From assembly GCA_017538365.1 (NCBI GenBank), contig JAFYIZ010000028.1:1-52961 (forward strand): a stretch of DNA of 52,961 bases. Reading direction: 5' to 3'. The DNA comes from a bacterium (GTDB lineage Bacteria; UBP6; UBA1177). This document shows, in pieces, positions 26,703 through 35,118 of the stretch. The notes under the pieces are model-generated. The model was not told the DNA's origin and ran no database searches. It saw only the letters and a list, made by a program, of their open reading frames with translations. The translations under genes and the position numbers were made by a program. Every line of letters begins with the position of its first letter. Within the stretch, counting starts at the first letter, position 1.

Positions 26703-28448
26703 TTATGCGTTTTCATCCGGTGCCGTGTTTCTTAAAACTTCGGCTATACTTGTCGTTCCTTCGAGAAGCCTCAAATTCGCACTCATTCTCATGGTTTTCA
26801 TACCGAGCTTTATAGCGAGCTCTTTGAGTTCCATCGAACTTGCGCCGTTAAGTATTGCGTCTTTCAAAGGATCGGTCATTTTCATAACTTCGTAAAAAGC
26901 GATACGGCCTTTGTAACCAGTACCGTTGCAGACTTCGCAGCCTTTACCCTGATAAATCTGGTAGCCGTCAGCAATCTGTTCTTCCTTGATTCCGAGTTTG
27001 AGCAGTTCCGATTTCGGCACATCAATCGGCTCTTTGCAGTTGTAGCATATCTTTCTGCCGAGTCTCTGCGCCATGATGCAGTTGACTGAAGAAGTGACAA
27101 GGAAACTTTCAACACCCATGTTGATAAGACGGGTGATAGTCGAAGGTGCGTCGTTTGTGTGGAGCGTACTCAAAACCATGTGACCCGTGATAGCAGCTTT
27201 TACCGCGATGTCGGCAGTTTCGAAGTCACGGATCTCACCGACCATCATGATATCGGGGTCCTGACGAAGGAATGAACGGAGCGCCGAAGCGAAGGTAAGA
27301 CCTACCTGCTCACGGATCGCAACCTGGTTGATACCTTCGAGGTTGAACTCGACAGGGTCTTCAGCCGTCGAAATGTTGACGTCCTCTTTGTTGAGGTCGG
27401 AAAGGGCAGAGTAAAGTGTCGTCGTTTTTCCCGAACCGGTAGGTCCCGTAACGAGCATCATTCCATAAGGTTTGTATATCGCTTCTTTGAAAATTTCGAG
27501 CTGATCGGGGAAGAAACCGAGCTTGGTCATATCGAGCTGAAGGTTGCTCTTATCGAGAAGTCGGAGAACGACTTTTTCACCGAAAATTACGGGGCAGACC
27601 GAAACACGGAAGTCCATGTCCTCGCCCTGACCGATTTTGATTTTAATACGACCGTCCTGAGGAATACGTTTTTCCGCGATATCGAGGTTCGCCATGACTT
27701 TGAGTCTGGCGACTATCGCATCCATCGTATTTCTCGGCGGATGAACGACGTCGTACAGGACACCATCCATTCTGAGACGGATTCTGAAGCTTTTTTCGTA
27801 AGGCTCAACGTGAATATCGGATGCTTTCTTCTTGATCGCGTCAAGCAGGACCATGTTGACGAAACGGATGACCGGCGCTTCTTCCGAGTTGCGGATCATG
27901 TCTTCGAGAGAAGTGCTTTCATCGAAATTGGTTTCACTCAGTTTGACGTCATCGGCTTCACTGAGAAGGGTTTCCATGTCAAAACTGATGTCGCCGTATT
28001 TTCTCTCTTCTTTTTTAGCCTGATCGCCGTAGTATTTTGTGATCGCCGCTTCGATATCGGTTGCCGAAGCGATTACGACTTCGACATTGTAGTCTGTCAG
28101 AAACTTGATGTCGTCCTGCGCGTTCATGTTCGAAGGATCGGCCATTGCGACAGTGAGAGTATTGCCTATTCTCGAAATCGGGATGACGTTGTAGCGCGTT
28201 ACTATCTGCTCATTGAGCAGGGCAATGACTTCAGGCTGAATTTCAAGCTCCGAAAGGTCTATCTTCGGAACGTTGTACTGCTCGCTGAGAATGTCGACAA
28301 GCTGATTTTCATTGAGTCTGTTTTCTTTGAAAAGTATGTCTTTTATGCTTTCTCCCGATTCAATCGAGAGTTCTTCGAGAGATTTCAGTTCCGGCAGGGA
28401 AATGATTCCTCTCTTTATCAGCATTCCTGTTAACTGTCTGTTGTTCAA
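26703..28448 (-). CDS. pilB: Type IV pilus assembly ATPase PilB
   Basis: A 581-residue extension motor. The N-terminal domain (about residues 1-150) opens with RQLTGMLIKRGIISLPELKSL. The catalytic half has Walker [11 protein letters not shown], Asp box STAEDPVEF, Walker B DPDIMMVGEIRD and His box [10 protein letters not shown]. Zinc cysteines are in CYNCKE and CEVCNGTGYKGR. The start is uncertain: GTG at 28460 has no ribosome-binding site, while TTG at 28448 lies six bases after GGAG, so the shorter form is given. A strong promoter lies at 28485-28512, making this the first gene of pilB-pilT-pilC-pilS-pilR. Confidence 0.92.
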   Translation of the reverse strand: MNNRQLTGMLIKRGIISLPELKSLEELSIESGESIKDILFKENRLNENQLVDILSEQYNVPKIDLSELEIQPEVIALLNEQIVTRYNVIPISRIGNTLTVAMADPSNMNAQDDIKFLTDYNVEVVIASATDIEAAITKYYGDQAKKEERKYGDISFDMETLLSEADDVKLSETNFDESTSLEDMIRNSEEAPVIRFVNMVLLDAIKKKASDIHVEPYEKSFRIRLRMDGVLYDVVHPPRNTMDAIVARLKVMANLDIAEKRIPQDGRIKIKIGQGEDMDFRVSVCPVIFGEKVVLRLLDKSNLQLDMTKLGFFPDQLEIFKEAIYKPYGMMLVTGPTGSGKTTTLYSALSDLNKEDVNISTAEDPVEFNLEGINQVAIREQVGLTFASALRSFLRQDPDIMMVGEIRDFETADIAVKAAITGHMVLSTLHTNDAPSTITRLINMGVESFLVTSSVNCIMAQRLGRKICYNCKEPIDVPKSELLKLGIKEEQIADGYQIYQGKGCEVCNGTGYKGRIAFYEVMKMTDPLKDAILNGASSMELKELAIKLGMKTMRMSANLRLLEGTTSIAEVLRNTAPDENA

Positions 28449-28484
28449 AAGCAACTCCACAAGCGGTTGTCATTCACCCGCGGC

Positions 28485-28512
28485 ATTATATTTTTATAAT
28501 TTGTAACGTCAA
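28485..28512 (-). promoter_or_regulatory. Sigma-70-type promoter for the pilBTC operon
   Basis: On the minus strand: -35 TTGACG (28507-28512), 16-bp AT-rich spacer, -10 TATAAT (28485-28490), about 30-40 bases before the pilB start codons. Confidence 0.72.
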
Positions 28513-28546
28513 GAAATGCGTGTATTTTAATGAAAAAATCTTTTTA

Positions 28547-28575
28547 TTGATTCTGTTGAAAAAAAACTTTAAAGT
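28547..28575 (+). promoter_or_regulatory. Possible promoter for the first large surface-protein gene
   Basis: TTGATT (28547-28552), 17-bp spacer, TAAAGT (28570-28575), 35 bases before the ATG at 28610. The -10 is imperfect. Spacing and position are good, and the pilB promoter is on the other strand 40 bases away. Confidence 0.4.
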
Positions 28576-28609
28576 ATTTTGTTTTTTCTTTGAACTTACG
28601 GAGGATTCT

Positions 28610-31600
28610 ATGAAAAAGTTTTTATCACTTTTGATTTTCCTGTTTCCCGTATTCCTTTTTGCCGTGATCGGTCAGAACGGTATTTCCATTGCTCCTGACG
28701 GCACTCTACTGAAATGGGATGAAGGAGCATGGGACTTCTTCATTATGCACAAATCTGTGCTGGAAAGAAGCTCTGAACACATTGCAGAAATAGATAACAA
28801 CGGAAACATAATTGATGACACTGCCAATCCGCAGGCAGACACTCTGGTTGACCCGACTATCGGTACAACTTATACGCTCACCTCAAAACATATTCCGCCT
28901 GATGCCGATGTTTCCAGAGCTTTTCTCATCTGGCTTGCTGATGTTGACCCGTACAAACTTGACGATCCGACAAAAAATTCGGTAACACTCACTTTCACGA
29001 ATGCGACAGATCCTACTATTACACTTTCTCAGGAAGTTAAGGCCAATATCCAGGGAGACCTTTCGAAAGACAATAAAGGCATGTTTGAATACGAAGCAGT
29101 TCGTGTTTCTGTTGAAGACGGTTATAAAGGGAATAACTTTTGTCCTAATGATACAGCTAATTATACCGGCGTTTACACCTATAGAGTCGAAGTTTCCGAC
29201 TTTATGAAAAAGATCATCCAGATGGGCGAAGAAAGAAACATGCAGCCAGGAGAAGCCCTTTACGGCGATTACAACGTCAAAGGGATCGAATCTTCCAACC
29301 ACTGCTACTACATGAAACAAAGCTCGATGGTAGGAGGCTGGGTGCTTCCTTTTGTTTATACTTCGTCGAATATCCGCGCTAAAAAAATTTATTTCTACCA
29401 CGGACTTGAAGCATATCAGCACAAAAACGCTTTAATAGCTGTCAACGGTTTCGAACTTCCAGATGAAGCGATAATCAGACTCGGTCTGGTCGATTTTGAA
29501 GGTGACCCCGGCAGAGCCAGAATGAGCAACGGTATTGCTACACTTCCTCCGGAAGGTCTTTCCATCAGCGGTTTTTCTGCTCCGAATGACTATAAGATTC
29601 TTTTCAACAATTGTAATCCGCCGAAAACCAAAGACAGTTCAGGTAACAATTTCAACTATACCGAAATTTACAACTCGATATCGTCAATCTTCGGCTGGCA
29701 GGATGAAACGGAAACATGCATCGGCAACCCTGACAATCCGCTTGATCCGGAAAAGCCGATAGAATACGCGATCGATGCTGATACTTTTGTCGTTGATTCA
29801 AGATTTCCGCCTTTCGACACGATGTTCCGTAAAGGCGACATGCAGTTCGGTCTCAAAATCGGCGCCAACCAGGATCAGATCTTCACGAATTTCCTCGTTG
29901 TCAGCGTTGACACGAGACCTCCGCAGTTTGATATTCCCGAAAACAGATTCACACCTAACGGAAGGGAAAAAGACTCTTGTTCCTGCGCAAAGGAAGCCGA
30001 CACGGTATGCATGGACAGACCTTTTTACTACACAATCAAAGTTCAGAACTGGGGTGAAGATACGGCTACCGGTGTAATGCTTCAGGACAAACTTCCTCCG
30101 CAAGTCGACTATGTTCCGGGAAGCACCGAAATCGCAACGAAAATCAACGAAGAAGGGCTTGGTACCGACTGGGAAACTGTTCCCGATGTTAACGGAAAAT
30201 TCCCGTTTGAAGAACCGAGAGTCGTCGCAGACATGCTTGAACACTGCAGACAAAGCGACTCGGTATGCGAACAGAGCGCATGGATAAGGTTTGTAGTAAG
30301 ACCGAAAGAAAACCTCGCGAAAAACGAAGTTATTAAAAATATGGCTTTTATCTCTTCAAATGAAACTGCCGGAGCTGTTTTCAACACGAACAGCAGTATT
30401 CCGCTCAGACTCAAAGGCGGTACGTGTCCGGCGATTTCCGAGTGCGAACTTCCGCCGAAAATGGAGTGCGGCGGCGTAAAAGTCGAAGGCAACGACAACT
30501 ACTGCACCAAAGATGAAGAGTGCGGAAACGGCAAAAAATGTATCGACAACGAATGTAAAGAAGATAGCTCGGCTAACCTTTCGAAAGGAGTCGAAGTAAC
30601 TTTCGGCGAAGGGGTAAACTCTCCTTCCAACGACGGTTCGGCGATACTTATTGATTCTGGCGAAGGAGTAGTTTTGGGTCAGTTCTACCTCGCAGCAGAC
30701 GGCAGCGAAGGCAAATTCTACAAATTCAACAAACTTATGGTCAAATTCAAAGCTGACAGCGACATCGAAGCTAAAAATTTCAAACTTTACAAGGATAACA
30801 ACAGCGACGGTAAGGTGAACGACGGCGACACGGAGATCTCTACGGCTGACTCGATAGCAGGTTCTTATGTAACCTTCAATGTCGGTGAAGCAAACAGACT
30901 TCTTTCGGCAAAAGGCAAAGTCAACTTCATCGTTACTACCGACGCATCAACGAATTCAGATTCACATCCCGGCAAATTCAGCATGACCATCGAAGGATCC
31001 GATTCATTCGAACTTGCAGATTCCGAAAAAATCGAAGCAAAAGGAAACTCGATACTCTTTGTTGAATATATGTTTGAACCGAAAGAAGGTTTCATAATCA
31101 CGAAAGGTTCCAACACTCCGGAAGTTCCCGCATACAAAGATTTCAACGGTGAACACGAAATGCTTCAGGTCAGAACCAAGTCGAAAGGAGCTGCAGACGC
31201 TGTAAATTCGATAACGCTCAAAACCCCGAATAACTATGTGAAATTCGGCGACGGAATCAAATCGGTTTCGGTTATTATCGACAAAGACAAGAACGGACGT
31301 CACTCGAACGGCGACGAAGTTATTGCGCAAATCAGCGATTTTGACGGATCGTCAACACTTGTCATCGATAACCTCGGCGATCTTCTCAAATACGAAAAGG
31401 ATGAGGAAAAATTCCTCGTCTTCAAAGTCGAATTCAAAATGTCGGTAGGCGAGAAGGCGAAGATCCAGGTTTCAGGCGTAAAAGTAAAGAGCGGCAATCC
31501 TGTAGTCGAACTTCCCGTATCGTCCAACGAATTCGCTTACGAATGCGACAGCTCTGACCCGAATATGTGTGCTGAAGACGACAGTGACGGCTGTGCTATA

Positions 31601-31705
31601 TCGGAACTCCCTGAAGACAACAGCTCGGTGCTTTATGTAGTTCTTGCAGCTTTGGTATCGCTCATCGCATTCGCTTTCGTAAAAGTTTACGGATTCAAAA
31701 AGTAA
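28610..31705 (+). CDS. Large secreted surface protein with DUF11-like domain and Gly-Cys/membrane-helix C-terminal tail (paralogue 1)
   Basis: A 1031-residue protein. The frame is open from 28520, but the ATG at 28610 has GGAGG before it and starts a clean signal peptide (MKKFLSLLIFLFPVFLFA). Residues 20-430 resemble the N-terminal region of DUF11-type surface proteins (GGWVLPFVYTSSN, KKIYFYHGLEAY). A DUF11-like repeat is near 460-530 (FYYTIKVQNWGEDTATGVML). A short Cys module (YCTKDEECGNGKKC) follows, then a region with Ca-loop-like DNNSDGKVNDGD and DKDKNGRHSNGDE. The C terminus is DGCAIS, a linker, one membrane helix and GFKK. Such a tail resembles MYXO-CTERM sorting signals. Function probably adhesion or surface coating; paralogue at 32010-35030. 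Confidence 0.85.
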   Translation: MKKFLSLLIFLFPVFLFAVIGQNGISIAPDGTLLKWDEGAWDFFIMHKSVLERSSEHIAEIDNNGNIIDDTANPQADTLVDPTIGTTYTLTSKHIPPDADVSRAFLIWLADVDPYKLDDPTKNSVTLTFTNATDPTITLSQEVKANIQGDLSKDNKGMFEYEAVRVSVEDGYKGNNFCPNDTANYTGVYTYRVEVSDFMKKIIQMGEERNMQPGEALYGDYNVKGIESSNHCYYMKQSSMVGGWVLPFVYTSSNIRAKKIYFYHGLEAYQHKNALIAVNGFELPDEAIIRLGLVDFEGDPGRARMSNGIATLPPEGLSISGFSAPNDYKILFNNCNPPKTKDSSGNNFNYTEIYNSISSIFGWQDETETCIGNPDNPLDPEKPIEYAIDADTFVVDSRFPPFDTMFRKGDMQFGLKIGANQDQIFTNFLVVSVDTRPPQFDIPENRFTPNGREKDSCSCAKEADTVCMDRPFYYTIKVQNWGEDTATGVMLQDKLPPQVDYVPGSTEIATKINEEGLGTDWETVPDVNGKFPFEEPRVVADMLEHCRQSDSVCEQSAWIRFVVRPKENLAKNEVIKNMAFISSNETAGAVFNTNSSIPLRLKGGTCPAISECELPPKMECGGVKVEGNDNYCTKDEECGNGKKCIDNECKEDSSANLSKGVEVTFGEGVNSPSNDGSAILIDSGEGVVLGQFYLAADGSEGKFYKFNKLMVKFKADSDIEAKNFKLYKDNNSDGKVNDGDTEISTADSIAGSYVTFNVGEANRLLSAKGKVNFIVTTDASTNSDSHPGKFSMTIEGSDSFELADSEKIEAKGNSILFVEYMFEPKEGFIITKGSNTPEVPAYKDFNGEHEMLQVRTKSKGAADAVNSITLKTPNNYVKFGDGIKSVSVIIDKDKNGRHSNGDEVIAQISDFDGSSTLVIDNLGDLLKYEKDEEKFLVFKVEFKMSVGEKAKIQVSGVKVKSGNPVVELPVSSNEFAYECDSSDPNMCAEDDSDGCAISELPEDNSSVLYVVLAALVSLIAFAFVKVYGFKK

Positions 31706-31748
31706 TCACGAAATAATCTTCAATTTCACAATCTCTAAATCTACAAAT

Positions 31749-31795
31749 CCCTAAACACCCTAAGCTCCCTAAGCTCCTTCAGCTCCCTAATAGCT
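31749..31795. repeat. Degenerate 9-bp tandem repeat
   Basis: Units CCCTAAACA, CCCTAAGCT, CCCTAAGCT, CCTTCAGCT and CCCTAATAGCT follow each other directly. The second and third are identical. A similar CTCTAAAT word lies just before the array. Confidence 0.7.
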
Positions 31796-31821
31796 GACAG
31801 GGTGCTCCAGTCAATTTTCAG

Positions 31822-31852
31822 GGCAGGCTAGAAGCCTCCTGAAAAGCCTGCC
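31822..31852. repeat. Inverted repeat, possible terminator stem
   Basis: GGCAGGCT (31822-31829) pairs perfectly with AGCCTGCC (31845-31852) around a 15-base loop. No U-tract follows on either strand, so a rho-independent terminator is possible but not typical. Confidence 0.45.
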
Positions 31853-31893
31853 TGCAGAAACTCTGTGGAGCTGGATCAATGGATCGGAATCAG

Positions 31894-31965
31894 ATGTCTG
31901 ATTGGATAGTGATGTCTGATTGGATAGTGATGCCTGATTGGATAGTGATGCCTGAATGGTGACGA
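31894..31965 (+). repeat. 18-bp tandem repeat, three full units and one partial
   Basis: Units start at 31894, 31912 and 31930 with the sequence ATG(T/C)CTGATTGGATAGTG; a diverged fourth begins at 31948. Units 1 and 2 are identical and unit 3 differs by one base. Because 18 is a multiple of three, the array is open in one frame, encoding repeats of MSDWIV inside a 27-codon frame (31879-31962) that has GGAG eight bases before its ATG. Confidence 0.85.
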
Positions 31966-32009
31966 TTTTGATTAGTTGGAAAATTTATGATTGGAAAAGA
32001 GTTGGGAAA

Positions 32010-35000
32010 TTATTTTTTGGAAGTGAAAACTTTGACGCCTGCAAGAGCAAGAAGTGCTGCGAATGCTGCGAAAACAAGGTAGAGCATGTTGTTGCTTTCT
32101 TCAACTGCTGAAATTGCACAGCCGCTGCCTTCATCATCGCCTGAACCGCATGAATTCGGATCGGTCGGGTCGCATTCATAAGCGAATTCCTTCGAAGAAA
32201 CAGGCGTTCCTACAGCCTTTCCGGAACCTACTTTTACATCTTGAACAGTGATTTTTGCTTTTTCGCCGTCAGACATCTTGAACTCAACTTTGAAAAGCAG
32301 GAATTTTTCTTCGTTTTCAGCGTATTGAAGCAGATCGTCAAGATTTTCGAAGGTCATCGAAGTGGTGCTTTCGAAAGTGTCAACCTTTTGAAGTACAGTG
32401 TCTCCTGCCGACTGGATACCGTCGCCGTCTCTGTCGAGAATGAGGGAGATGGATTTGATGCCTTCGCCGAATTTTGCATAACTGCTGGAGATTTTGACTT
32501 TGATTGTTTTGATCTTGTCTGCAGCGCCTTTTGATTTTGTTCTAGCCTGAAGGATTTCGTGTTCGCCGTTGAAATTTTTGTATGAGGGAACCGGAGGATC
32601 CATCTGTCCTTTTGTGAAAATGAAGCCCTCAAGAGGTTCGAATCTGAATGTCGCGAAGTCGATTCTCTTGCCGTTTACGGTGATATTTCCGCCTGCTTTG
32701 AGAGTGAATGCTTCAGGGCTCTCTATAATCAGGTTAAATTTTCCGGGCTGACCGGTTGTTGTCGTCGTTTCAACATCGGCTGTTACTATGAAGTAGTTCT
32801 TGTCAGCAGTCGTAATGGCTCTGTTAGCCTCGTCCATAGTGGAGAATACGATGAAAGATGAGTTCTGGAGAGAATCTGCAGAAGATACTACCACGTCGCC
32901 TTCATCGACTTTGCCGTTTCCGTTGTTGTCTCTGTAAAGTTTGAAGTTCGCCGCTTTGACATCATTGTCTTTGTAAAGTTTGAACTGAGCTTTGAGCAAA
33001 TCGTAGGTTTTACCTTTATCTCCGTCGGAAAGAAGGTAGAACTGACCGAGAACGAGATCGGTTTTCGGAGATTCGATAAGTATTTCGTTCGAGTCGCCGC
33101 TTCCCGGGCTGTCTTTGCCCATATCGTAAGAAACGTTCAAATCCTGAGTCGTCTGATTGTTGCCGCCTTCAAGAACGCATTCGTTGTTTACGCATTTTTT
33201 GCCGTCTTTGCAGTCTTTGTCTTCTGCACAGTAGCTGTCGTTGCCTTCGATTCTTACACCGCCGCACTGAGCTTTCGGAGGAAGTTCACATTCAGCTATA
33301 GTCGGGCATTTTCCGAGTTTGAGTCTGAGCGGAATGTTGCTGTTCGAATTGTACGGCATATTGTCGCCGGTGATTACGGCCGTATTTCTGATAACTTCGT
33401 TCTTCGAAAGGTTTGCTTTCGGTTTGACTTGGAATCTTACCCAGAAACCTTCGCTGCAGTAATCAGGCTCGTTGAGTTTGTCGCAGTGCTGCGTCATAAC
33501 ATCGGTAAGCATCTGTGCGGTAGCATACGGGAATCCGCCGTTGATATCTTCAACTTTTGTCCAGTCTGTTCCTAAGCCGTTTGCATCGAATTTTGTTGCG
33601 ATTTCAGTTGATCCCGGAACATAGTCGACCTGAGCCGGAAGTGTATCCTGAAGCATTACGTTACCGGCCTGGTTTTCACCCCAGTTCTGGATTTTGATTG
33701 TGTAGTAGAAAGGTCTGTCTGCACAAACTGCATCTGCATCAGTCGAGCATGAGCAGTAATCTTTTTCTCTGCCGTTCAGGGTTTTCGGGTTTTCCGGAAT
33801 ATCGAATTTCGGAGCTTTCGTATCAACGCTGACGATAAGAATGTTGGTGTAAACCTGATCCTGGTTTGCGCCGATCTGAAGATTGATCGCGGTATCGCCT
33901 TTGTTGAATTGTCCATAGAAAGGACCGGTAGGACCTGAGTCGACAAGAAGAATATCTGAATCAATACCGTATTCAAGCGGACTCGACGGATCAGCCAGAT
34001 TGTTCGGGTTGCCGACGCACCAGTAATTTTCGCTGTCTTCCCAACCGAAAACCGATGAAATCGAGTTGTACATTTCGGTGTAAGAACCCATATTGGGATT
34101 GCAGTTGTTGAAAAGAGGTGCAAAATTGTTGGGATTAAGCTGACTGCTTATTGCAAGACCTTCCATGTGAGAGAAGAGCATCGAATACAATCCCGGGTCG
34201 CCTTCAAAAACAACGAGACCGAGTTTGATGACTGCTTCAGCCGGAAGTTCAAAACCTGAAACCGTGATAAGCTGCGAAGCGTCTCTGTATGCAGCAAGAC
34301 CGTTGTAGAAGTAGATTTTCTTCGGGTTGATGTGTGCCGAAGTGTAGACAAAAGGCATAAACCAGCCGCCTACAAGACCGCTTGTCGTAAGGTAGTTCTG
34401 GTGGTTCGAGCACTCCATACCTTTTACATTGTAGTTACCGTAAAGAGCTTCGCCGGAGTTCATACCCTCAGCTTCACCCATTCTGATGATTTCTTTCATG
34501 AAGTCGGAAACTTCGACTCTGTATGTGAAAACGCCGGTGTTTCCTGTCTGCGTATCAGGCATATTGAGAGCTTCGTATTCAAAGTTGCCGATAGTGGTCG
34601 TTGCAAGGTTGCCCTGAAATGAAGCGGTGATTTCTCTTGAAAGAGTGATATTCGGATTTGCCGCGTTTGTGAAAGTAAGCGTTACCGAGTTGTCCGTCGG
34701 ACCGTTCAGATTGTCCGGATCCTGAGTCGAAAGCCATACGAGGAAAGCTCTGTCAATGTCGGCATCCGGCGGAATGTGTTTCATTTCAAGTGTATAAGTT
34801 GAACCGATTTCCTGTTCAATGCAGGTATCTGCCTGCGGGTTGCCGGCTGTTGTGCTGGCTTCTCCGGTTACCTGTTTAATTAAGGATTTGTGCATGATAA
34901 AGAAGTCCCACGCACCTTCCTCCCATTTGAGTATAGTGCCGTCAGGAGCTTGTGAAATACCGTTTTCACCGAGTGCTGCGAAGAGCATTACCGGAACAAA

Positions 35001-35030
35001 AACCATAAAAACGAGTAAGAATTTTTTCAT
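32010..35030 (-). CDS. Large secreted surface protein with DUF11-like domain and Gly-Cys/membrane-helix C-terminal tail (paralogue 2)
   Basis: A 1006-residue paralogue of the protein at 28610-31705 with the same domain order. The N-terminal sequences are almost alike (GENGISQAPDGTILKWEEGA against GQNGISIAPDGTLLKWDEGA). Signal peptide 1-19 is followed by the DUF11-type N-terminal region, a DUF11-like repeat (FYYTIKIQNWGENQAGNVML), the Cys module (YCAEDKDCKDGKKC), EF-hand-like DNNGNGKVDEGD and DRDGDGIQSAGD, and the tail SGCAIS, linker, membrane helix, TSKK. The ATG at 35030 follows GGAGG by five bases; the GTG two codons upstream overlaps that site. Strong promoter at 35065-35092. Confidence 0.87.
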   Translation of the reverse strand: MKKFLLVFMVFVPVMLFAALGENGISQAPDGTILKWEEGAWDFFIMHKSLIKQVTGEASTTAGNPQADTCIEQEIGSTYTLEMKHIPPDADIDRAFLVWLSTQDPDNLNGPTDNSVTLTFTNAANPNITLSREITASFQGNLATTTIGNFEYEALNMPDTQTGNTGVFTYRVEVSDFMKEIIRMGEAEGMNSGEALYGNYNVKGMECSNHQNYLTTSGLVGGWFMPFVYTSAHINPKKIYFYNGLAAYRDASQLITVSGFELPAEAVIKLGLVVFEGDPGLYSMLFSHMEGLAISSQLNPNNFAPLFNNCNPNMGSYTEMYNSISSVFGWEDSENYWCVGNPNNLADPSSPLEYGIDSDILLVDSGPTGPFYGQFNKGDTAINLQIGANQDQVYTNILIVSVDTKAPKFDIPENPKTLNGREKDYCSCSTDADAVCADRPFYYTIKIQNWGENQAGNVMLQDTLPAQVDYVPGSTEIATKFDANGLGTDWTKVEDINGGFPYATAQMLTDVMTQHCDKLNEPDYCSEGFWVRFQVKPKANLSKNEVIRNTAVITGDNMPYNSNSNIPLRLKLGKCPTIAECELPPKAQCGGVRIEGNDSYCAEDKDCKDGKKCVNNECVLEGGNNQTTQDLNVSYDMGKDSPGSGDSNEILIESPKTDLVLGQFYLLSDGDKGKTYDLLKAQFKLYKDNDVKAANFKLYRDNNGNGKVDEGDVVVSSADSLQNSSFIVFSTMDEANRAITTADKNYFIVTADVETTTTTGQPGKFNLIIESPEAFTLKAGGNITVNGKRIDFATFRFEPLEGFIFTKGQMDPPVPSYKNFNGEHEILQARTKSKGAADKIKTIKVKISSSYAKFGEGIKSISLILDRDGDGIQSAGDTVLQKVDTFESTTSMTFENLDDLLQYAENEEKFLLFKVEFKMSDGEKAKITVQDVKVGSGKAVGTPVSSKEFAYECDPTDPNSCGSGDDEGSGCAISAVEESNNMLYLVFAAFAALLALAGVKVFTSKK

Positions 35031-35064
35031 TGTCACCTCCGAAGTTTAACAAAAAAAACGTCGG

Positions 35065-35092
35065 ATTATAAGACTTTTGAAAATTGAGTCAA
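35065..35092 (-). promoter_or_regulatory. Sigma-70-type promoter for surface-protein paralogue 2
   Basis: On the minus strand: -35 TTGACT (35087-35092), 16-bp spacer, -10 TATAAT (35065-35070), about 28 bases before the transcript's GGAGG and ATG. It separates this gene from the upstream protease gene. Confidence 0.75.
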
Positions 35093-35118
35093 CTGTTAAA
35101 GGAAATTAAGCGATAAAG

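Larger units (their letters stand above)
31706..32009. other. 304-bp non-coding spacer between tail-to-tail surface-protein genes
   Basis: The only gene-free stretch over 300 bases in the window. It contains, in order, a degenerate 9-bp tandem array (31749-31795), an inverted repeat (31822-31852) and an 18-bp tandem array (31894-31965), then AT-rich sequence. No protein gene over 30 codons is supported and no clear terminator T-run is seen. Confidence 0.7.

Noticed and set aside
31894-31965. Possible CRISPR array
   Set aside because: The 18-bp units are directly adjacent with no spacers and no cas genes are present.
32241-32534. Open frames on the plus strand inside surface-protein paralogue 2
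   Set aside because: They are shadows of a strongly supported gene whose paralogue confirms the coding frame.
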